From Prionace glauca (taxonomy: Eukaryota; Chordata; Chondrichthyes; Carcharhiniformes; Carcharhinidae), in assembly GCA_037974335.1 (NCBI GenBank), contig CM075760.1:57627812-57691811 (forward strand): a stretch of 64,000 bases of DNA. The letters run 5' to 3'. The position numbers and the translations under genes were made by a program. Positions 11,040 to 22,834 of this stretch are shown here, in pieces (position 1 is the stretch's first letter; the number at the start of each line of letters is the position of its first letter). The notes under the pieces were generated by a model. It had not been told where the DNA came from, searched no databases, and saw only the letters and a list, made by a program, of their open reading frames with translations.

Positions 11040-11290
11040 AGTAGGACTTAGACGTCGCTGGCTGGCCAGCATTTATCGCCCATCCTTATTTGCCCTTCGA
11101 GAGCAGTTGAGAGTCAACCACATTGCTGTGGCCCTGGAATCCATGTAGACCAGACCAGGTAAGGGCGGCAGATTTCCTTCCCGAAAGGACATGAGTGAAT
11201 CAGATGAGTTTTCAGACAATGGTTTCATGGTCATCAGTAAATTCTGAATTCCGGCTCTCCCCAACACGAACTGAGTTTCTGGATTAATAG
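11040..11290. repeat. Dispersed repeat R1
   Basis: Core GTTGAGAGTCAACCACATTG and GTAGACCAGACCAGGTAAGG. The same element recurs at 20620-20800 and 46055-46330 in the same orientation. Its family is not named here. Confidence 0.7.
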
Positions 11291-11694
11291 TTTCGCGATA
11301 ATAATAATAATTTCTGCACTGTAGGGTTCTATGCTGGTTCTATATCACGGAGCCACCCCCTCTTTATTTATCATATCACTTGATTTTTACTCTGTCTATT
11401 ACACTCGGTACTTTTCAATCTCGATCTCTATTTCAACAACTTCCTCATTTTCTGTCCACTCCTCCGACAATAACTGAAACTTCCTCTGTCCTATTTTCCA
11501 ATCACTCAGTCTAGTTTACATGCTCCCTCTTTCCTCTTCACCATTTCTGTTTTCAACTCTCTTCATTTCTGACGGAATTTTAATAATTAGATTCTATATT
11601 TTATTTTCAGTTGCGCTCATTTCCTTTTTTGACTATTTTAAAATACTCCCATCACTCCCTCCGCCGACACAGAGTGGATCTCACAATCGATGCA

Positions 11695-11733
11695 GGTTTT
11701 TGTATGGGACCCCCCCGTGTTTGTTACACTGTG
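11695..11733 (-). promoter_or_regulatory. Perfect consensus 23-spacer RSS of V3
   Basis: Minus strand: heptamer CACAGTG (11733-11727), exactly 23 bp, nonamer ACAAAAACC (11703-11695). Both elements match the consensus at every base. Confidence 0.95.
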
Positions 11734-12066
11734 GCTCACGGCACAGAGATAGGTGGCGGTATCTGTAACTCTGGCGTCTCTCACAGTCAGGGCACTGAAT
11801 TTGTAGCCTTCCCCGATTGAGGCAGTGATCCTCTCGCTTTGATCGGTTTCTCTTTTGGCCATCACAAGATGCTGGGGTGGCTGATTCGGGGACTGTCTGT
11901 ACCAATACAAGCTTCTAAACGCAGCGGTGGTGGTGCAGTTGATGGATATGGTTTCCTCTTCGCTGACAACCTCCCACCGAGGGAGCTGCATCACCTCATC
12001 TGCTCCAGTCACTCCCGTGAAGATCAGAGTGAAAAGCAGCAAAGAGAATCTGTTAATTCGGAACAT
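11734..12066 (-). CDS. TCR alpha-like V segment (V3) with intronless leader
   Basis: A single 111-codon open frame from ATG to the RSS encodes a signal peptide (MFRINRFSLLLFTLIFTGVTG) running straight into the V domain (ADEVMQLPRWEV). Residue 44 is the first Cys (SINCTTT), then SLYWYRQSPNQPP, and residue 108 is the second Cys (DTATYLCAVS). CAVS is typical of alpha V ends. All other placeable leaders here are split by an intron, and this one is not. A weak in-frame acceptor-like GGGAG follows a pyrimidine tract inside the signal peptide, so an unseen upstream leader exon cannot be fully excluded, but no matching donor exon was found. Frame and RSS are intact, so it is likely functional. It lies opposite to most V segments. 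Confidence 0.9.
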
Positions 12067-12719
12067 TTTTCAGATCATATGAAATTCCTGCTCAAGCAAT
12101 TGTCCAAGGAGTTCAGTTTAAAATTAGGATATGTGTATAATATTCACACGAAATAACAAGGAGCCAAAAACCCGCTCCAGTTGTAACTGTGGCGTCTCTC
12201 TGTCGAGCTGATGAAAGAAGCTGAGACTCGAGCTTTATCCGCTCACGGATGTCGATTCTACTGGAATCAGAGATGGAGAATTGAAACCGGAATAAATAAA
12301 CCCCATCGGTAACCCCATGTTTCCGGTTACAAATCTCGTCCCACGTGTCTAACTAGGAAACCATTCTCCCTGTCAGAACATTGACTGAATCCAGCTCAGG
12401 GTGAATCCATTCACTGGCTGCCGGCTCACCAGCTACTAACCCCACAGCACCACCGTGGACACAGGGAAATGCAGTGAGAGCATCCCGAGGCAAAATATAC
12501 AGGGTGAAGTTTGAAACGGATGTTTTCAAATATCCAATTCCTGTTTTACAGAACAGGCAAAGGAAATGCTCAACATTTGGGCTGTTTGGAGAATATTCAT
12601 AACAAGTTATTGTGAACCAAACACATTTCATATTTACTTTAATTTTACAAACGTGATTTAAAATGAAATTTTAAGTATTCAATCGGTCTGATTTATTTCA
12701 GTTTGAGCAGGTTTTTCAG
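12067..12719. other. V flank, no further gene recognised
   Basis: The 5' flanks of two divergent V segments (V3 on minus, the pseudogene on plus). No leader exon for the plus-strand V was found. No octamer ATGCAAAT or inverted octamer was noticed. Confidence 0.5.
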
Positions 12720-13026
12720 ATCTGAGTCATGGAGATTCTGTCACTCTGTCGCTAACCTCAGGATGAAAGACGGAAGAAGAAACATTGAGTTTAACCTGTA
12801 TCTATGATATTACAATGATCAACTACGTTTCATCCTGGTACAGGCAACACTCAGAGAAACAGCATCTATTTATATTGAGGGAAAATTCGATATTTGTTGA
12901 AGATATAACAGATTTTGCTAAAAGCCGTTTTTCTGGAGAGCTTCAGACATCGAGTAACTTCACCAGTTTGACTGTCTCTAGTCTGCAGCTGACTGACGCT
13001 GCCGTGTATCACTGCGCTTTCAGTCT
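12720..13026 (+). pseudogene. TCR V pseudogene with stop in framework 1
   Basis: V exon in phase 1 after GTTTTTCAG. It reads LSHGDSVTLSLTSG, then a TGA stop at 12764-12766. After that it is open: EEETLSLTCIYD (first Cys), SSWYRQHSEK, DFAKSRFSGELQTS, LQLTDAAVYHCAFS (second Cys). Eleven bases follow the Cys codon, as in V2 and V4. The FAxSRFS framework-3 motif links it to the intact V4 at 24600. No leader exon was located. The single stop, missing leader and degraded heptamer mark it as a pseudogene. Confidence 0.85.
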
Positions 13027-13065
13027 CATCGTCATGGAAAGCATTCTGACTGATGTAAAAAAACT
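13027..13065 (+). promoter_or_regulatory. Degraded 23-spacer RSS
   Basis: The heptamer position reads CATCGTC. The nonamer position, 23 bp later, reads AAAAAAACT. The spacing is kept but the heptamer lost its CAC start. Confidence 0.65.
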
Positions 13066-13904
13066 GCCTTGAAACCGTGTCTGCTGTGGGTTGCACAGAA
13101 TCGTGGGCAGATGCAGCCACAATGCAACTGTCAGCCGGGCAAGAATCCTCATTAACCTGGGATCAGCCTTCACCCAAGTTTTTCAGTCATGGTGCCTCTT
13201 TGAGTCTGTGTGATCACTCAGTGGTGATCGATATTCAAGGAAACACCTCGAGCTGGGCTGCTTTCAGCACCTCGATAGACACAGCAGCTGCAGTTTCCGG
13301 CTTGCTCATAGTACCAAAAACATTCCAGCCTGAAGGAAACATTCTGAAGCTCACTGGTCATGGGGAGAATTCTATTCTCAATGTTTATTTTAGAGATCAC
13401 AGTCACTTCCTTGTGAAATCTCTTCATTGTGGATACACTTCCTCCGAAGCAGCAACACTCTCATCGGGCCAAATAAACACAGAAAATAGGTCGCTGGAAA
13501 ATGGCTTGTAAACCTGATTGGGATTGAATTGCTGAATATTAGACAGACACGGGGACTGGATCAAATGACAATTACTAAACTAAGTAGATCAAATAAATTT
13601 AAGAACATCAGCGATAGTCCAACTGCCAGTTGAAATAAACTAATAGAATTTCTCAAATGTTCCTTATCTCTTGTCGAGGTTGTGTTTTGCTCTGATATTT
13701 TAGGAAGGCATCTGTGATTCTCTCTGTGGAGAGTGAATTATTCTTTCTGTTTATCGGTGCGAGAGCACCCTCTGGTGGTACCTTACTGTGAGGTTTTGTC
13801 CGGGAACGTCAGTGTGTCGCCAACAATCAGGAAATCAATGCTGATTTCAGCAATGATAGATTGTAATCTTGCCTCACCCCATCTACAACTTTGCAACGTG
13901 AATT
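13066..13904. other. No gene recognised
   Basis: A 144-codon open frame at 13077-13511 (+) has no signal peptide, domain or codon pattern that I recognise and is treated as chance. Confidence 0.5.
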
Positions 13905-14098
13905 TGTGTGTGTGTGTTTGTGCGGTGTGTTTGCATATGTTTGTATCTGCTTGTGTTTATGTATGTGTGTGTGTGTGCTTGTACTTGGGCGTGTTTCTGC
14001 ATGTGCGTTTGTTTTGTGTGTTTTTCTGTATGTGCATGTGTGCGCTTGTACATTCGTTTGTGTGTACGTATGTGTGTGCGTGTTTGTGTTCATCCTAT
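13905..14098 (+). repeat. (GT)n-rich low-complexity tract
   Basis: Imperfect TGTGTGTG with interruptions. It produces several spurious Cys/Val-rich ORFs. Confidence 0.85.
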
Positions 14099-14639
14099 TG
14101 CGTCTGTTTTATGTTTCAGATGATATACAGTAGTTCTTATTCCATTTCCACGTTTTTACATCCAACATGTACCGTTGTTGCTTTTTTTATTTAGTGCTTC
14201 TGCCTGCCATCCTATCCTATCAGTGTGCCATTATATCATTTTGTTATGTACCCTTTGCAGCGTTTATTGGCCTTGGTATTTCCTTACAACTTCTTTATGT
14301 TTTTTTCAGTTCAGGTGAAAGGTTATGTTAACTTTTTTTTCTCATTCGACAGGTACGAGCAGTCATTCTGGTTATTTTCAGCATAATCTTGCCTCCGTTT
14401 TGTACACGCTAGAATTCAAACATTATAATCTGTCAGATTTAATATTTTGTTCAGGGAGATGCGACAGCCAACAAATCATCAATTCCACTCCCACTCTCGA
14501 GTATATTTGTATAGTTTCTCATTTGGCAAGAAAACCGAGCTTTAGATTTGCTTCTGTTATTAATTTAGTATCCAGCTGGTTATTTAGATTGAAATTGACA
14601 TCAACCCTGCGCGATCTCAGCCTCTCACCGTGCTTGGGA

Positions 14640-14910
14640 GATTGTGTGTGACAGTGTTTGTGTTTGTGTGTGTGTGCATTTGTGTAAGTCTCAGTGTTTT
14701 ACGTTGTCTGCATGTCTGTGATTGCATGTCTGTTTGTGGGTATCTACGCGTTTGCCTGTGTCTGACTGAAAGTGTATGTCTCAGAATGTGTGTGTGGATG
14801 TTTGCATGTGTTTACCTGAGATTGTATGCCTGTGAGTGTGCTTGCGCGTGTGTGCGAGTTTGCCTGGGTCTGTCTGAGAGTGTATGTTTGTGAATGTTTG
14901 TGTGTACCCG
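14640..14910 (+). repeat. (GT)n-rich low-complexity tract
   Basis: A second imperfect GT tract with a longer-period TGTCTGAGAGTGTATG-like unit. Confidence 0.8.
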
Positions 14911-15419
14911 AGTTCACTAGCAGCTGTTTCTGAGATTGGTATCAATTCTATGAATAGGTTTGTCGGCATTACAATAAATATAATAGGAATAAGAAAAATA
15001 CAGCAGCACAATCCTCCAACTTTTCTATGCTTCAACATAACCCTTCAGTAATCTGGGGATTCAGTGGTGTCACAGACAGAAACCATTTACCTCATCTTGC
15101 CACAAGAGGGAGCGCCCTCACTGTGTTTGTGTGTTCATTGCAGCAGGACTTGAGTGGAATGAAGGAGGATAGTGTTATTGTCAATCTATTCATGTTATAT
15201 AAATGTATTTCTTTTGTTAAAAGCTAATTGGCCATCCAGTGATTCTGTTCATTCACATTACTAAATTTCTTACATGGCATCTGAATGGAACAGAAATGAA
15301 TATGGTGTTTTGTTTTACAGAGCTGTCTAAGATGAATTTCACCTCACATGTCAAGGAGAAATAGCCAGAGATAACAAGATACATTTCCGTTTAAACTTAA
15401 ATCAAGCCTTTTGAAATTT

Positions 15420-18193
15420 CTACTTTACTATTTTTACGACGAGATTGCCAAGATATTTTCCTGCATTTTTCAACTCCTCTCTGAATTTCCTCTGTGTCAC
15501 TGCATAAATACACGTGTTAGTGCAACAGCTCAGCAGCTGAAGCATGTTTCCACTTTCCTGGCGAATGAATTTGGGGTCGTTGAAATTGGTTCCTGAGAAA
15601 TAAGATTCATTTGTAATTTTCACATACAGGAAATCCACAATGTATGTCATCCACAAAAGAATAAAGCTTCCCGAGATGGTGAAAAGTAAAACAATAGACT
15701 TCTTCCTGTTCTTCACTTCTGGATCACTTTGATTCTCTCCACTGCTGTTAGTCCGGAGTCTCCGGCGGGATCTATTGGTCGCCAGGATGTGTCTCACGGT
15801 CAGTGCATTAAACAACAAAATCAGAAGGAATGGTAGAAAAGGATTTAATACACGTGCAAACCAGTCATAGACTGCCCACGAGAAGGAAGTGTAGTAGATG
15901 ATTTTATCTTACAAAACCAAGGCACATTGTTCACTATATAGACTGTTCATATATAAAGTACGACGGAATCCTTTTCAAACAGTTCAACACACAAACCGTC
16001 CCTATCACCACATCGGCTGTTTTTACAGTGCAATAGTTTGTCCGCAATTTCTGGCAGCAAATGGCTACATAACGATCAAAGGTGAAAAATAAGGTTAGCC
16101 AAACAGAGCACTCCATGATTGCATAGATTATCACAGAACTCAGAGTGCAGGCTGGAGTCAATGACATAAAACTTACTGGAAAATAAATGCCAATAATCCG
16201 ATTGAATATCACAGCAATGACAACGACAAGGAGATCCGTCACTGCCATGGCAATCAGATACCGAGTAATGCATTTGGAGAGACCACACCTTCCTCGGGAC
16301 AGAATCACAATCGCCACCACGTTAACTGAGAGGAAAAGGAAAATTAAAGTTGTGAAGTTATTCAACAAATTCCTAATAAGCACTTGGGTGTGACAGACCT
16401 ATCTGGACATTTTTGCCATTTCACCTTCGTTAGAAGAGATGGCTGTTCTTGTTTTTTTCTCAGTGTCAATTGTGTTTCAGAAAGAGCGACAAGGGTAACC
16501 TTCAAATATTTCGCACCTTTGAGGCAAACTATTTCCCAAGTCTCTCAACAGGAAAGTGTTGCAGCACAATCTGACATCTAACAACATAAGAACATAAGAA
16601 ATAGGAGCAGGAGTAGGCCATCTAGCCCTTCGAGCCTGCCCCGCCATTCAATAAGATCATGGCTGATCTGTCTTGGCTCAGTTCCACATTCCCGCCCTCT
16701 CCCCATAACCCTTAATCCCCTCTCTTATCAAAAACCCATTAACCCGCGTCTTAAAAATATTTAGCGAGCACTCCCTCCAAGGCCAAAATTTCCTTACCTA
16801 AGTACGGCGCCCAAAACTGCACACAGTACTCCAGCCGCGGCCTCACCAATGCCATATACAGCCGCAGCAAGACCTCCCTACTTTTATATTCAATCTCCTT
16901 CGCTATGAAGGCCAGCATCCCATTCTCCTTCCTGATCACCTGCTGCACCTGCAAGCTGGGTTTTTGCGACTCATGCACAGGGACCCCGAGGTCCCTCTGC
17001 ACCGTCGTCTGCTGCAGTTTTTCGCCACGTAAGTAATAGTCCTTCCTACCATTCTTCCTACCAAAGTGGACCACCTCGCACTTGCCAACATTAAATTCCA
17101 TTTGCCATTTCCTGGCCCATGCGCCCAGCATATCTAGATCCTTCTGTAGACTCTTCACACCCTCCGCACAATTGGTCTTTCCTCCAATCTTGGTGTCATC
17201 ACCAAATTTCGACACCCTACACTCGGTTCCCTCCTCCAGATCATCTATATATCTATAACATGAGCAGGTATTAATTATGTTAAGTGCTGAATAACTGGAC
17301 GACGAAATACGCTTAAGGAAAGCATGTGGGGAGTAGAATGAGGCAGAAAGGCAATGTGATTCAGGGCAATATTTACAAAGTTAAGGACTGAAAGGCTGAA
17401 GATCCCCAGGTTATGTCCGAAATTTGGTATTCAACCTTTGTATCATGTATTCCACAAACGACGCAGTCTGTAAGTAATGTTTACATCTCAGTTACAGTTG
17501 TTAAACTGTATAATGTGATAAAGATTCAGTTTGACTTGTTAGAATTCCACGGGAATGTTTTCAGTAGGTAGGATGTGTCAAGTTAATACAATTTAAGGAG
17601 CTTCAGATGGTTTGCTTCAGAAATCCTGCTGGCTTGGAAACAGCAGTTTCCATTCTGCTGAGCAATCATATTAATTGTTCCATGATGAGAAGCGAAAAAT
17701 TATATATCGACTGGAGTTTCAAAGAGTAAAAGGCGACCTCGTTGAAAGAGAATTCTCAGCAGGCGTGACAGAATATATACTAGGATGTTGTGTCCACTCA
17801 TAGTGGAACATTGCCCAATGTTTGTATTCCTGCAAACGTATTCTCATAGCAACTATAGGTTTCAAAGACATGAACAGCCTCTATTCCTTATACGCATTCT
17901 GGCAAGTACAACCACAAAGTATTGAATGTGTCAGAGACTTAATGAGTAAGTCTTGAGTCTAAATAAATATATAATTAAATGATGAAATGATAGGCTACCA
18001 CTGAGCAAATAAGGTTTTAGAAGATAAATGGAAAAGATTATATCATGTTCTTTGTTGCCATGTTCAGCAATAACTCCATAAAACAGCGGCATGTGGAATT
18101 AATCACTTAGTAGAATGACTTACCCGGAACCCCAATGGCAGCGATAATTGGATAGTAAATGCCATAAATTACACCACTGATTTGCCCATGCAT
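15420..18193 (-). pseudogene. GPR139-like receptor pseudogene, two exons
   Basis: Paralogue of the intact gene at 27363-32938. Exon 1 (18193-18124, 70 bp) encodes MHGQISGVIYGIYYPIIAAI and then GVP, with donor GTAAGT. Exon 2 (16325-15420) starts after CTCTCAG in the same phase and reads VNVVAIVILSRGRCG, DRYVAICCQK, FNALTVRHILAT, FTISGSFILLWM and CTNTCIYAV. An in-frame stop follows YFIYEQSI near 15935, and the frame changes again before DWFARVLNP, so the extracellular loop 2 region is broken. Family members are class A GPCRs. The 1.8-kb intron contains a CR1-A copy. The C-terminal half remains open, which suggests fairly recent loss. Confidence 0.88.
16584..17258 (-). mobile_element. CR1-A LINE with internal deletion
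   Basis: The 3' tail (TTCTTATG repeats on the minus strand, plus end 16584) and ORF2 3' coding match 61985-63150. About 320 bp is missing: IFK-type sequence at about 16765 joins directly to the region encoding LALEGV. The reverse-transcriptase FADDT region is at the 5' end (SKFGDDTK here, so the first Ala-Asp is changed to Gly-Asp). The copy lies in the intron of the GPCR pseudogene. Confidence 0.85.
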
Positions 18194-19419
18194 TCTGTAT
18201 GAGAAACAGTGAAGGATTCTCTATGACAAGGTCAAATAAACACACATTTATACTGTTGGAAATCTATAGGGAGGCAATTAACTTCCACAATTATTAACAG
18301 TTCGTTAAACAAACAGATTAAGTAGTAACTTTCCATGCTCATTCAGATAGGGGTTTAGGATGTTGCGAGACCGTAGAGAGGCAGTGATCCGTGCAGCCTA
18401 ACATAGCTTAGAATTAATTACTAATACTTGTGCAAATATAAGACATGCTTATCATGTGGAATACTCATGATCAAGAATTACCTAAGAAATATTATAGCCA
18501 TGATGCTGAAGCCAGCATAGCTCAGTGACATTCGAACAGAAGGCAATCGGAATGGCAATGATAGTCATATAGTGTTGAATGTACTCACATAACTGAAGTA
18601 AAAGTCACCTGTAACATATAGTTCCTCACAAAAGTTATTTCCATACAGTATAAATGATCCCGGCAGAGGCCATCAGTCATCCACACCAGAGAACCTGCAT
18701 TCTCACAACACATTTACGCATTTACGCCAAGCATCATAAAATTGTCCAAAAGCTCACCACGTGGGAGTGTCAATAAAGTTCAGACTGAAGAACAAATGGA
18801 AATTATCAAATATTTTTTATAGTAGTCCCAGGCCTTGTGATTGTTACAGTCGTTTCCTTCACTGAACCACATTGCTGTTGTGCTGGTCAGGTCTTCCTTG
18901 GATATTACATGCGGGACCATTTCTGATGGTTTACAAGTGAATAAAGGTCACAGATTGTGAATAAAAACAAATTTTGCTATAGACGATTAGAAAGATAAAA
19001 CAATTTATAATATGTGGAAGGTAAAACATTCAAGGGCTTTAGGGAGGAATGGTAGATGAGATGTTAGTTTACAAGGGCATGTGTCAAAAGTTTGTTTGAG
19101 AAGTTGCTGATGACAGTGGATCTGAAGCAGAGAGGGAGTTATTCACACCAAACACAGTCTCTCTCATTCTCTCTCATACACACAACACAAGGTGATTAGG
19201 ACGGTAAATACATGGGGTTACGGGGATAGGGCCGGGGTGGGATCAGGTGCAGGATAGATGGGCCGAATGAGTTCTCTCTGCATTGTCGGGGTTTCATACT
19301 CACAGAAACTGCTGATATCTAACTGGAGTGTATGGTGATTTGTAATGACAATGATTCTTTAATTTTTATTGATTATAACTCTGGTTTGGAAGGTCATTAA
19401 ACAATGTCAGCTACCGAGT
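18194..19419. other. No gene recognised; SINE 3' remnant
   Basis: Mostly AT-rich unique-looking sequence. About 19185-19300 is a decayed SINE 3' end (GGGGATAGGGCC, then GATGGGCCGAATGAG). Confidence 0.5.
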
Positions 19420-19913
19420 AGTCACATTGCCACATCACTGTTTTTCATCTGTTAGCTTCACTAATTTGGGCGAAGATATACTGAGTGAGTTGTTGTACAT
19501 GAAAAAACGATATGGTCCAGACATTACAACCCTCCATCGACATACTATTCATGTTTCCTCTTTTCGTCCTTGAGATGAACATTCACTAGCAGCAGTAGAA
19601 GAATCAGTAGAAGAGCGGAAATATTTCCTGGTGACGGACAGTCGATATTTCCTGACAGTCTGGGGATTGAATTCACTCAAAAATAATGTAGATTGAATCC
19701 CGATAGTCTGGGGATTGAATTCACTCTGTAAATAATGAAGATAATCGACACGAATGAAATAAAGGAATTGTTTCAATTAATGAAACATTTGAGAACAAAG
19801 AGGAGAATGCAGAACAACATTTATTCCAGCCCATCCATGGATATATCCATCAATTCATTCACTGATTCCAGAAGCAAAATGTTCTCGTATCCAAATGTCA
19901 CTGATTGTTACAT

Positions 19914-19946
19914 CATATAAGAACATAAGAAATAGGAGCAGGAGTC
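19914..19946 (-). mobile_element. CR1-A LINE tail fragment
   Basis: Only the terminal repeat and AATAGGAGCAGGAGT are present. Confidence 0.7.
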
Positions 19947-20619
19947 ACCCAGTCTCCTCTCTATTGTTTTCGGGCAGACAGTAGCATATATTTAATGGAA
20001 CTTGACCAGTAGTTGGGATGTCCGGGTTAGTACTGTGGCGGCACGGGAATAAATGCCATCAGAGAGCTGGTGAATTTGAAGGCAACTTGAATGGAATTTG
20101 GAATACCCACTAACACTTGCCATGGGAACCTCTCGATTCACCAGTGAAGGGAATCCTCCATCATACCCTAAACTCAACTACATTTGTCTCCAGATGGAGG
20201 GCAATATGACTAACTCTTCAAAATGTATTCTCTGCCTTATAGTCTGCTTGTATTTCCTGTTGACCATCAACCCATTCACCAAATGTCATAATCATTGGCG
20301 CGATCCTCCATAGGATTGTTGTTGCTAAGAAGGACAACACAAGTTGAATAATTTCCCTTTTCTTGGAGATCAGAGCACTTTTGAGTCTCTCTGGCTGCAG
20401 TCGGCTGGGTTGCTTTTAAATACCGTGCGGGGCAGTTTAAGGTAAATCCGAGTAATCAAAATGGGATCTATCTATTCAAACTATCAATGTTTCATCTGCA
20501 CAGCCATGACACTTTTAAATGATATTTCAACTGAAGAAATCTATTCAGTGACAATCGTGTCCACTTTTAAGTTAAGCAGCATGATAAAATAGTAACTTGA
20601 CCATTTAACATTTTCTTAT

Positions 20620-20800
20620 TCATTCATGGGACATGGGTACCACTGGCGGGCCACCAGTAATTGCTCTTCTCCAGTCAGGCTTGGAGGGCAGTTGAGAGTC
20701 AACCATATTGCTGTGGCTCTGGAGTCACATGTAGGCCAGACCAGGTAAGGACAGCAGATTTCTTCCCTCAAGAACATTAGAACGAGGATATGATTTAATT
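20620..20800. repeat. Dispersed repeat R1
   Basis: Same element as 11040-11290 (GTTGAGAGTCAACCATATTG, GCCAGACCAGGTAAGGAC). Confidence 0.7.
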
Positions 20801-21310
20801 CATAGAATTTCCAAAAGAAGAGTATGCTAGTTCTTAAAGTCCGCTTAATAGTAATTTAGTGATGTAGGGGTGCTACTACTGAGCGGAAAAACATGCTTCA
20901 GTGGAATGTAACACATCTATGCCTGTGATAACGCGTAATATGCCATAAAGTCCTGATATCCTGTGCTCCCAACACCAGTGAATGTTAGACGGCCCATCAA
21001 ATAAACTACAATGGTTTGAATGCCGAAGGAGAACTTTACTGATCGCGTATCCGTTCCAATTCATTAACTTCTGTGTCAGATGCTGGTGTAAATGTAAACA
21101 TTTCTCTGTCAACTTACTAGTTTGTCATTAGCACACTAGCAAGCGTGTTTGGCTTGGGGGCATTTCAACAATTGCAAGGAGTAATAACGTAAAAAAAGTG
21201 AGGTGGTTCTTGTTCTTTGTAGACCTAAAATGCATAACGATAGCCATTCAGGTTTTAATTAGAATCACTCCCTCCCCGCATTTAGTTACATAAATGGATC
21301 AAAATTCGTC

Positions 21311-22526
21311 TGATCGATGCAACTTCATTGTTGGAATCAGGTAGAGACCCGGGGCGTTGCAAATTGGACACGACAGATGCCCCATTCCAATTTGTCTGTC
21401 ACTGCCTTCCCCGGCACAGTCAGCCTCCCTCCCCCTTCAACCACGAAGAAGAGAGGAGCCAAAACGTTATATCTGCTAGATGCCCACTGGCGACTCCTCA
21501 ACTACCTTCCTTCCTCTACTCGCCTGGTCACTCATGGGCTTTCTGCCTTTTCAACGTTCCCCTGCGGCGTGGTGACTTTCTGAACGTGCTATCGACGACT
21601 TGCTCAGCTATGGAGATGCTCCATCTTGTATTTCTTCGGCCTCAGCTTCGAAATGTGGTTAGCCGCTGGCTGCATTTGGACCAACGTCCTGAACACGTGG
21701 TCACTAGTGACACCTGAAACTTGTACTGTTGCCACATCGAACAATCGAAGCATGTGATAGGTGCAAGTTCTCCTGCCATGACAACCTTTAAGCTCACCCC
21801 TCTAGTCCCCAGCCGCTCCACGCCCCCCCCCCCCTCCTCCTCCCACCTCCAATCACACACACACAGACACACATACACACACATACAAGCACCCACACAC
21901 AAAGCCGCAACAACGCACCAATTGGCTGCCTGGACACGTCAGAAAAGTTAGCTGGCAAGCTACTTTGCATGCTGTGTACGGGATTCATGGTCATATGCTG
22001 GCAAATACGGTAATAGAATTCATCAAGTTGATTGAATGTGCAGTGTACATTTCAGTACAGCATAGAATTTGGACGCAATATTCAGCACAAACATGCCTTC
22101 AGATTCTTACTGTGATTGCTGGCCTAGAACAACCTATTACTTTTGCTCATGATCCTTCAAACGAGTGAGTATTTCGGGCGATTATCACCGTTTTATTTCA
22201 TTGATGTTTATTCGATTTTACTGTAATGTTTATTCCCCTCATTGGGGATGCCATGGTTCCTCGAGTTTTATTCTTGGACAAATGAGTTTTGTGAGTTTCT
22301 GTGTGTATCTGTTTATAACTGTATATGCGTTTGTCTGTAATAGAGAACCTATATGGTGAAAGAGAGAATATGTTTTTGTGATTGCGTGTGACTGAGAGAG
22401 AATGTATTTTCGTCTGTAGGGGTGCATGCGTTTGAGCGAGAGAGAAATTTTGCTCAAAACGTGTTTCATTTTTAATCAAAAACACATCTAAAAATTATGT
22501 TTGTCGCATTCTGTGACTTTTTCCAG
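21311..22526. other. No supported gene; simple repeats
   Basis: Holds a C-run and CA-rich tract (21820-21905) and a leaderless flank to the V at 22527. A 49-codon minus-strand frame near 21605-21755 (starts MLRLFDVATVQVSGV) looks oddly protein-like but I do not recognise it. Confidence 0.4.
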
Positions 22527-22834
22527 CGCAGAGCCGGCCGGATGAACTTCTCCAAAAGCCCGCAGTAGTAGCAGTAAGTGAAGGGGATACCGTGGTGTTG
22601 TCCTGTCACTACCCCGCCACATACACAACAGCTTACCTATATTGGTATGTACAGTACCCGGGACAGGGCCTTCAGTACATGCTGGCCAGACATACTGCTG
22701 GAGGTGACAAGAACGCACCAGCATTTGGAAAGCGGTTTTCTGCTGTACAGAATAGAACTAACACAAACATCCCTTTGAACATCACAGACACTCAGCTTTC
22801 TGACTCAGCCATGTATTACTGCGCGGCGATGAAG
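22527..22834 (+). CDS. TCR V exon without usable RSS (ORF)
   Basis: V exon after CTTTTTCCAG, open throughout: QSRPDELLQKPAVVAVSEGD, VVLSCHYPATY (first Cys), AYLYWYVQYPGQG, RFSAVQNRTNT, DTQLSDSAMYYCAAMK (second Cys). The framework is complete and of alpha/delta type. I could not place the leader exon upstream. Twelve bases follow the Cys codon, then CACCAAA sits where the heptamer should be. The nonamer position 23 bp on (ATTCCATGG) does not match. It may therefore be a coding-intact V that cannot rearrange efficiently. Confidence 0.75.

Larger units (their letters stand above)
19420..21310 (+). repeat. Partial copy A of a triplicated unit
   Basis: Blocks at about 19440-19560, 19740-19870 and 20900-21115 match 54640-54740, 54895-55020 and 56440-56640. 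The last block also matches 45410-45610. Order and orientation are kept. Unlike copies B and C, copy A does not lead into an Ig-heavy-like V; the next V is a different type at 22527. Confidence 0.7.

Noticed and set aside
13077-13511. 144-codon frame after the V pseudogene
   Set aside because: No domain, signal peptide or homology to any element in the window; likely chance.
13733-15038. Cys/Val-rich open frames on both strands
   Set aside because: They come from GT/CA low-complexity tracts.
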